From Isohypsibius dastychi (lineage: Eukaryota > Tardigrada > Eutardigrada > Parachela > Isohypsibiidae): a stretch of 15,095 bases of DNA. Position numbers and translations under genes: made by a program. The notes beneath the pieces are model-generated. The model had not been told where the DNA came from. It ran no database searches and was given only the letters and a program-made list of their open reading frames with translations. Positions within the stretch are counted from its first letter, which is position 1; the number at the start of each line of letters is the position of its first letter. Positions 9,635 to 15,095 of the stretch are shown here, in pieces. The DNA lies in the NCBI GenBank assembly GCA_034696485.1, contig JAQIWT010000792.1, forward strand, positions 1-15,095, in the 5' to 3' direction.

Positions 9635-10461
9635 CATGGACCGCAAAAAATGTCTGTACTATTTCCGCTTCATCCTGTTTCCCGTGGACAAGCAGGCCCT
9701 TTTGAAATGCTGTATTTTATAAAGTATGCCAGAACTATATTAATTAACAAGCCCTCGTTTTATAATCAGCACTCTGTGAGAACTTGCGTTTTCTGAATTG
9801 AACTTTTGCCGCACGATTGAAATGAATCTTTTAGTCTTCCGAGAAAACTTTCGTTACTCATGCTTGCGCAGAGTTTTCTCCGCTGTAAGCTGGATCATGT
9901 TATGATCGGAAGTTTGGGTTGCAATTAGCGGTTCTTGTGAATAAAAACATTTTTATCAATATTTACGCCCTTTTTTCGGCTTCGGTATTTTCATGGCTTT
10001 TCAAGATTGCACTAAGTCACATCCGGGCCCGGGGAATTCTGAGTCTGACTTGAATCGGGCTATGTTATTTCTGTTCAACGCGATTTTTGTATTTCCGCAC
10101 TCTTTACTAGCAACTCCAGGGTTTATTTGTTCAAATACAAAAATTGCCATTTTATGACATGAAACATCGCCAAGTAAAACAGGAGCGCACTGGAAGCAGT
10201 GTCAGCATTCTTCAGCTCCGTATAAGCCACATCTTTATATTAAAGTGCTAACGTGCGGAGTGTGTCACACTGATTGAGTTGAGCTATTGGCTTTTGCGCA
10301 CCTGCAGACACATGGTCGCCCTCTGTGCTGTTCTTTTCAGACCCGCTCGGTCCATATCAAAATACCGATTTAGAAACTCAATTGCCATCGTCAAACGTGT
10401 AATTTATCGATTACCAGGGCCAGGAAGTGATGTATTCCGAAAAACATGCAGATCTATAACC
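9635..10461. other. Intergenic stretch after the DUF4419 gene
   Basis: The first 300 nt probably include the DUF4419 3' UTR, and an AATAAA at 9940-9945 is the clearest poly(A) signal. A GGGCCCGGGG block sits near 10025. No coding exon, RNA gene or element end could be identified in the remainder. The open stretch starting near 10279 runs into the minisatellite and is not convincing as a gene. Confidence 0.5.
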
Positions 10462-10670
10462 GGTGGAACATCTAACAATCAAACCGGTGGAACACCTAAC
10501 AATCCGAAGGGTTCCCCGCTTCCGGTGGAACACCTAACAATACTTCCGGTGGAACACCTAACAATGCTTCCGGCGGAACACCTAACAATCCGAGGGGTTC
10601 CCCGCTTCCGGGGAACACCTAACAATCTGAAGGGCGTTCCCTTCCCCCCTCCAGTGGAACACCTTACAGT
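10462..10670. repeat. Minisatellite, unit about 24 bp (CTTCCGGTGGAACACCTAACAAT)
   Basis: Seven copies of GGAACACCTAACAAT-type units are visible, ending near 10479, 10503, 10541, 10565, 10589, 10626 and 10670. Copies three to five are head-to-tail. Others are separated by a second repeated motif (CCGARGGGTTCCCC at 10504 and 10590, degraded at 10628 and 10671), so the array has a two-part higher-order structure. The apparent open frame across it is a by-product of the repeat. Confidence 0.9.
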
Positions 10671-10777
10671 TCGAAGGGTTTGACAGCGTGGGTGTAGCAG
10701 CCTAGCACTTGGGACTGCAAAGCGAATTTTTCTAACTCTGCAGATTTCTGCGCGTAGCGCGGAACACGCAGCTAGTC

Positions 10778-11119
10778 AATGTTATAATAGATATCCGGAT
10801 TCTTCGCATCAGTTCCAGCGCTTTCGTATAAACATCCACTGCTTCCAGACTTCTATTCATTCTCCGCAGAACATCTCCCCGATTGATATAAGCTTCAACA
10901 TAGTCATGTCGTATGCTGATGGCCTGACGGTACACCTGATCGGCTTCCTGAAGTCGAGATGGATGGATCTCTAGCCATTCTATTCCCCAAATTCAGTAAA
11001 ACATTCAAAGGTTGTGGAGCGATCCGGACTCGATACAGCTGATTGGATTTCGGTTTCGGGAGCAGATTTTTCGCGACCAACCACGCCGCTTCGGCTTCTT
11101 GAACACTACGAAGCGCCAT
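10778..11119 (-). pseudogene. Frameshifted fragment of a TMTC3-like TPR protein gene
   Basis: The minus strand encodes a piece of the TPR region of a TMTC-family (transmembrane and TPR, O-mannosyltransferase-related) protein, closest to TMTC3. AEAAWLVAKNLLPKP and RIAPQPLNVLLNLGN are in one frame. After a shift near 10990, SRLQEADQVYRQAISIRHDY and AYINRGDVLRRMNR follow. After a second single-base loss near 10807, DAKNPDIYYNI lies in a third frame and is soon followed by a stop. No splice sites flank the fragment, and no membrane or upstream TPR part is nearby. Two frameshifts in about 340 bp with good residual similarity suggest a fairly recent dead copy. The ATG at 11119 falls inside a palindrome and is unlikely to be an ancestral start. 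Confidence 0.85.
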
Positions 11120-11131
11120 GATGGCGCTTCG
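11109..11131. repeat. Perfect 11-bp palindrome at the edge of the TMTC3-like fragment
   Basis: CGAAGCGCCAT and its exact complement flank a single G at 11120. The left arm is the first 11 bp of the gene fragment, and the right arm copies it outward. Such a foldback at a fragment end is typical of a templated insertion during double-strand break repair, which would date from the same event that moved the fragment here. Confidence 0.85.
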
Positions 11132-11793
11132 AACAAATTACCGACTTACACTTTTGAAATGTGATATTATTTCTTAACAACAACCCGTTTTTGTTAATTG
11201 TCTCCGGGGCTAGTCAAGACGTTATTCTAGTGAAAGGTCACTCTGGTAAACCGAATGTTGATTCGTACCACGGAATAGAACAGAAAAAAGCCAAGGCGTC
11301 ACGCTTTCCCCCGAAGAAAATTGTTTTGTTCGCAAATCTTGAAAAGGAAACGAGATAACTCCCCGAATAAACAAGGAATGAAATTCAAAAACCTTTCCGC
11401 GGATATCGGTTTTCTCACGTCGACTGCGGCCTGCGGCCTACGTCGAACTTAGTGAGTCCACGAAAATTTCTTGAATTCACAAACCCCATTTTGTTTTGTT
11501 TCATGTACTGATAAAAGTCCAGTCTGTGAGAAATACAAAATTTTTGAGAGGTCAAATCAGAAAATCACATCCGTGAATAAATCTAGAACGTTAGTAATCG
11601 GAAGAAAAAAAGATGTGTATACTGGTAGTTGAATTCCTTTATAATTTCGAAACAACGGTTTGAGCCATAAGCCCCGTCCCGTCCGCCGCTTCGCGGCGTC
11701 CGCCGTGGGCTTATTGACGCAGATTTTGTGACTTCAATTGATCACGTTACTTTCGAATTTGACGTTTATTCATGTCGAAGTTAATTATTATTA
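11132..11793. other. Intergenic stretch without a supported gene
   Basis: No coding exon was identified. A heptamer tandem (TGCGGCC twice, near 11425-11439) sits between two TACGTCGA/ACGTCGA words. A GC-rich hairpin occupies 11667-11714 and is listed separately. The rest is AT-rich and featureless. Confidence 0.45.
11667..11714. repeat. 48-nt GC-rich hairpin
   Basis: ATAAGCCC (11667-11674) pairs with GGGCTTAT (11707-11714), and CGCCGC-TTC-GCGGCG forms a perfect apical hairpin at 11684-11698. The segments between pair imperfectly. The block stands out as GC-rich in AT-rich surroundings. It could be a degraded small palindromic element or a structured RNA; there is no flanking gene it clearly belongs to. 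Confidence 0.7.
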
Positions 11794-12235
11794 ATGATGA
11801 GCGCACGTGTGATTGCTACTGCATTACGCAAAGGAAACACCATCGCCGCCGGAAGCCGGGCATTTGCCGCCCATCAAGGAGTTCATCCTCGAAATCTACA
11901 ACTTGACGTCGTATGTTTATGGACAGAAGAAGGATGATTCAAAGGACAGCTCCAAGGATATTTTGTCAGACACCTGGTCAAAAGGCAAGGATGCAACCTC
12001 GGATGCTGCAGATAAAGTCAAGTAGGTCGGTTCGAAGAAATGGAATTAATTCAAGGATGAATCCAATGGCCAGTATATTGAGCGATCAAGCGGAGACTGC
12101 CAGCCAAAAATTATCGGAATTCAAAGAGGACCTCACCTCGTATGCTGATAATTATCAGTATGCTGATAAATATTATAATTATCCTGGAGTAATTACTCCA
12201 GGAAGCGCGTATAGTGATAACGCCCATCACCAATC
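11794..12235 (+). pseudogene. Broken mitochondrial LEA-like protein gene
   Basis: Three frames in succession read as one degraded protein. The first frame, from the ATG at 11794, gives MMSARVIATALRKGNTIAAG then SRAFAAHQG, an Arg-rich, acid-free mitochondrial presequence. The next frame gives KKDDSKDSSKDILSDTW and SKGKDATSDAADKVK up to a TAG at 12023-12025. This Lys/Asp/Ala pattern resembles group-3 LEA repeats. The third frame gives DQAETASQKLSEFKED and a Tyr-rich end (NYQYADKYYNYPG). The second switch could be an 82-nt intron (GTAGGT at 12022 to CCAG at 12103). The first switch has no plausible splice sites, which favours a pseudogene. The LEA assignment is by composition and motif feel, not by a confirmed match. 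A disordered secreted or mitochondrial protein of another family is the alternative. Confidence 0.5.
12182..12203. repeat. Perfect 22-bp palindrome
   Basis: TCCTGGAGTAA is followed directly by its exact complement TTACTCCAGGA with no spacer. A second perfect palindrome, CTGATAATTATCAG, lies 23 bp upstream at 12145-12158. Both fall within the Tyr-rich end of the broken LEA-like frame. Confidence 0.9.
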
Positions 12236-12913
12236 TCCAAAACTGAGTTTGATGAAATTCAATATGGTACATAAATGTGTCTGTCTGAATTTTTCTGATT
12301 TTGTATAACTGACTTCGGTCATCTCTGACTTCGTGAAAATTGTGTTTATTCATGTGTTGTTTATTATCACCTCGAAGGTTTCTCTGAGTTTGGTTAACTT
12401 CTAGCTGGTTCTAAGTTGGCTTACATTGATATGCAGTAACAGCTATCACCGCGAAAGAGATGTTTTTGTCGGCAAAAAGTTTTCGACAGTTAAATTCTGC
12501 GCCTTTGTCCATCAGCTCTTGTTATCAAGAGTGAAACTATCCGCCATCCACTTATTAGGCTGACCGCAATTTTGTACAAATGGATGGCAGGGTGCCGAAA
12601 TACTACACAAGTACAAAATGACGCCGCTGAGCGTTGCCATCACATGGCTCACTGATAGCGATTCGTACGGAACTACGGATCTCACCACGCCCAAGTCAAT
12701 TTTGACTCATACGGACCGAAAGGTTCAGTAAAGTTTAGTTCCGTGCCTGTTTACATGAAATGAAAAACCTTGAAATAGAAAACCTCATGCTCCGAGCTTG
12801 ACCAGCGAGACTTGACAAAATGACGAGACCCGCGTAGAAACCGCGTAAAACATGAACAAAACTCTCATTCGGGTCAGGCCTCTGCAAAAAAGCTTCACCA
12901 GATCGTCGAGCAA
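12236..12913. other. Intergenic stretch without a supported gene
   Basis: Short open stretches on both strands show no motif, splice context or composition that supports coding. Sequence around 12660-12735 contains several diverged repeats of TTCGTACGGA/TCATACGGAC type. It otherwise shows nothing I can name. Confidence 0.45.
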
Positions 12914-13170
12914 TAGGCACCTTGAGCCAGCACGCTTTTGTATGAAACCAAACCAAAATTTAAACCAAACCAAGGTGCCAACTTTGGTCCAAACCACAGT
13001 TTGGACCAAAGTTTAGATAGAAACGTGGTTTGTAACCAAAATCGCGCGCCTATGTTTGGTTACAAACCACGTTTCTACCTAAACTTTGGTTCAAACTTTG
13101 GTTTGGAACCTTGGTTTGGTTTAAACTTTGGTTTGGTTTCTTTCAAAATCGTGCTGGCTCAACCTGCCTA
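12914..13170. mobile_element. 257-bp foldback (palindromic MITE-like) element
   Basis: The two halves are complementary from TAGGCAC-CTTGAGCCAGCACG at the left edge to CGTGCTGGCTCAA-CCTGCCTA at the right edge. The innermost 23 bp pair perfectly (13018-13040 with 13055-13077) around a 14-nt loop, ATCGCGCGCCTATG. Arms are built from degenerate ACCAAACC/GGTTTGG words. The left arm also holds a nested perfect hairpin, ACTTTGGTCCAAAC-CACA-GTTTGGACCAAAGT. The outermost TA on both sides could be a target duplication. There is no transposase, so if mobile it is non-autonomous. Confidence 0.85.
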
Positions 13171-13661
13171 ATGAGATCATGAGCGATAAACTGGGAGAAT
13201 TGTGACGTCAACATGGTCATCTTCGAGTCTGGTCGATCCTGGCCTCTGCCCATTGCAGTACTAACAGCTCGCGGACTCGGTAGCATGGTTTTCTGTTTGT
13301 TAACCAGAGACACGACTGAAATTTCTCTGGGTGACCCAGTCCCATCTTCATAAGCCGCAAATGTCGCGTGGATCTGTCCGGTATTCGCCGCTCCGGATCT
13401 CTGACGTTCGAGATTGTTGCAGCGACTATCAAAAGTTGTCCAACGGAGTCACAGTCACACCGGACTCTCCGTGAACTTGACGTGAAGTGCTGCGTGGTGA
13501 ACCAAACCATTGATGGACATGACCACCACTTATTTAATCTTTCTCATCTACTGGCTCCCTGTAGTAGGTCTTTGAAGATATTAACGAGGTGGCACTCTGC
13601 TGGTCAGCACGGAACAGAGCAAGAGTAAGAGTCAGAGTAAGAATGACAATGTAAAATTTCT
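13171..13661. other. Region with unresolved coding potential, then 3' side of the cysteine-rich gene
   Basis: On the plus strand, an open stretch from ATG 13213 (MVIFESGRSWPLPIAVLTAR, ending at a TAA near 13353) is followed in another frame by DLSGIRRSGSLTFEIVAATI up to about 13500. Both read like protein but match nothing I recognise, and no splice pair joins them cleanly, so they may be remnants of a dead gene. A perfect CRE octamer TGACGTCA lies at 13203-13210. The right part should contain the 3' UTR of the minus-strand gene; its best poly(A)-like hexamer is ATTAAA near 13540. Confidence 0.35.
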
Positions 13662-14499
13662 TTAGCGGAAAATAGCCAAGACAAACGCCACTGCCAAAAT
13701 CCAGGTTGAATGGAACAGCGATCCCGATGAGTCGCAAACAAACAGGGCTCCCTGAACGAGCTCATTCATGTTGTCTCTGATTTCTTTTCCACAGTGCTTC
13801 TCAGACAGTGTCAGTACGCAATCTGCGAGCTTCCTGGTCCCTCTGAAAGAAACAAATTGACCAGTACGGTTTCTCCTTTTTTTTGATTTTTTTCTTACAT
13901 GCACGTGGTTTCTTTTTGACTTTGAATATTTTTCCAGAATGTCACGTTTGTCACGCCGTCCTGTAGTCCGACTGGTTCTTTCAAGTGGGCAATACACTCG
14001 GTGGTGTTTACGTTGTTGTTTGTCATATTAGCGAGACAGGGTGAAATCTTTACTCCCACCGAAAGCAGATGCTCACATTTTTTAACCTGGCTTGAAACGC
14101 TCTTTATAACAAAGTTCTCCGTTCCTTCGGTGAGACAGCTTGTGGCGAAATCCGACATGCATGTGCTGATTTTTCGACCGGATCTGAATAGAGGAGGAGC
14201 ATTACAGAAGAAGTTTGGAACATAAAAAATGAAACGTTTGTTGAAAAGAAAATGCGCCCCTTTCGAAGCGAATTCTTCCATGTCCGAATTACAACTTACT
14301 CGCAAATGAGGGTGGCGTTAGGACCTTGTGGTTCAGCAGCCTTCATCAGAAATCCGAGCGTTTCAACCGATGTTGGGAGGCTGGCCGGTGCTCCAAGACA
14401 GGTATCAAGTTTTGTTTGGCATTCTTCTAGTGAGCTCAGAGCTTCTGAGTAAAAGGTCAGGCAAACTACCAGAATAACGAAAGTATGAAGAACTGCCAT
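13662..14499 (-). CDS. Secreted cysteine-rich, probably GPI-anchored protein, three exons
   Basis: Exons 14499-14300, 14183-13899 and 13842-13662 (TAA) join through two phase-2 GT-AG introns (116 and 56 nt), giving 221 residues. A signal peptide (MAVLHTFVILVVCLTFYSEA) opens the protein, and a hydrophobic C-terminus after Cys198 (WILAVAFVLAIF) with a Ser/Gly stretch before it fits a GPI-anchor signal or a tail anchor. Twelve cysteines lie between them at 27, 34, 66, 75, 83, 103, 116, 130, 161, 170, 179 and 198. Cys 66-75-83-103 and 161-170-179-198 have nearly equal spacing and similar sequence (CESGRKISTCMSDFATSC and CIGTRKLADCVLTLSEKHC). Sequons are at N61, N119, N126 and N146. I do not recognise the family; small helical disulfide domains such as nematode DUF19 are a possible comparison. 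A TATA box precedes the start. Confidence 0.85.
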
Positions 14500-14545
14500 T
14501 GCTGAGAACACGGTGCTCCGGTGAATTGGTGTCGATCTTCAGCGG

Positions 14546-14553
14546 TATATATT
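14546..14553 (-). promoter_or_regulatory. TATA box of the cysteine-rich protein gene
   Basis: On the minus strand AATATATACC sits 47-54 nt upstream of the ATG at 14499. Initiation about 30 nt downstream would leave a 5' UTR of roughly 15-25 nt. It is the best TATA box in the window. Confidence 0.6.
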
Positions 14554-15018
14554 CCAATCGATAAAATTGGTTTGTGCGAAAATCCCGATGAGAACAACGA
14601 AACTTATGGTTCATTTACGTAGTTCCATAATATCATATCAAGCATTGATAACCCTGCTTTGTTCTGGATGGTCATTACTAGGTCGATCATGACGCGTTTC
14701 AACAAGGCCTCTTATCATTAAACAGATGTTTGAATAACTACTGAGTACTGACGCACAGACTACGAGCAAAGTTTGTAACTGTCATCTGATTTGTTTTGTT
14801 TCTATATCCCGTAGTTTTACGATATGGACCTGTGAAAGCATCCTTCGTTTCATACAGTCATATAGCTGACAAGGAGCCTCACACGAGCCATTTAACAGTC
14901 TGGTAGCGTTCTATAACCGTATTTGAGATTTCTCAGAATATTATTTAGTAGGTGTATAGATAGTGTAGTAGTGCATAGTAGAATACAGGGGAAAACTGAA
15001 AGAGAGAGGGTATTGATT
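14554..15018. other. Upstream region of the cysteine-rich gene, no gene seen
   Basis: No coding exon is visible. Near 14945-14985 the sequence drifts into GTATAGATAGTGTAGTAGTG-like low complexity. That stretch leads up to the second hairpin copy. Confidence 0.45.
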
Positions 15019-15095
15019 GTACGTCTCCTCCAATATTTCTAGCACACCCCTCGTATAAAGAAGCACGGTAAGTCAATCAGGGGGTGTGCTAGAAA
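15019..15095. repeat. Hairpin element, copy 2 (cut by the window end)
   Basis: The left arm begins GTACGTCTCCTCCAATATTT, one base different from copy 1 at 7462, and continues CTAGCACACCCCT. The start of the right arm (15079-15095) pairs with it, again with a one-base C/G run-length mismatch (four C, five G). The loop-side sequence AAGTCAATCAGGGG resembles AAGTCTATGAGGGG of copy 1. The rest of the right arm should lie just beyond the window. Confidence 0.88.

Noticed and set aside
9200-9646. 148-codon minus-strand frame rich in Ile/Gly/Phe
   Set aside because: It is the antisense image of the DUF4419 exon, and its hydrophobic repeat is simply the complement of the Ser-Asp repeat.
10462-10670. 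Telomere-like TTAGG on the minus strand of the minisatellite
   Set aside because: TTAGG occurs once per 24-bp unit inside a longer unrelated word and is not a tandem telomeric array.
10279-10683. 134-codon plus-strand frame with EHLT repeats
   Set aside because: The repetitive half is the minisatellite read through, and the unit changes frame between copies, so no protein repeat is being maintained.
13217-13510. 97-codon minus-strand frame between the foldback element and the cysteine-rich gene
   Set aside because: It has no motif or splice context, and the plus strand of the same DNA reads at least as protein-like, so neither is firm enough to call.
1-15095. tRNA, rRNA, CRISPR array or bacterial operon structure
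   Set aside because: No T-loop/B-box pattern with a cloverleaf, no rRNA-like segment and no spaced direct-repeat array was found. Spliced genes rule out a bacterial replicon.

Overview
The window is nuclear DNA from a small-genome animal. The decisive evidence is a complete two-exon TATA-binding protein gene whose core domain is clearly metazoan. All intact genes are interrupted by GT-AG introns of about 55-860 nt, intergenic spaces are short, and several genes use AATAAA-type poly(A) signals. A broken gene that looks like a mitochondrion-targeted LEA-like protein would suit a desiccation-tolerant animal such as a tardigrade, but that placement is inference only.

Left third (1-5300): after a poly-C run and a gene-poor stretch, a four-exon minus-strand gene (614-3109) encodes a C6orf136/DUF2358 homologue with a mitochondrial presequence-like N-terminus. 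It is divergent to the TBP gene (plus, 3709-5248). The roughly 400-600 bp between them probably serves as a bidirectional promoter, with short 5'-UTR introns on both sides.

Middle (5300-9650): a five-exon minus-strand gene (5828-6681) encodes a 173-residue four-helix membrane protein with all introns in phase 0. It is divergent to a two-exon plus-strand gene (7686-9634) for a DUF4419 protein with an acidic Ser-Asp repeat tail. A 94-bp hairpin lies 130 bp ahead of the DUF4419 start.

Right third (9650-15095): this part holds repeats and decayed genes. In order they are a minisatellite (10462-10670), a two-frameshift TMTC3-like TPR fragment, a GC-rich hairpin, a broken LEA-like reading frame, and a 257-bp foldback element. 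A TATA-driven three-exon minus-strand gene (13662-14499) follows. It encodes a secreted, cysteine-rich, probably GPI-anchored protein with a duplicated exon module. A second copy of the 94-bp hairpin family begins at 15019 and runs off the window.

The most unusual signal is the pair of related hairpins (7462-7555 and 15019-15095). They share outer and loop-flanking sequence, while an inner seven-base-pair segment differs between copies by compensated changes. The genes do not form an obvious pathway; they look like ordinary neighbours in a compact genome.
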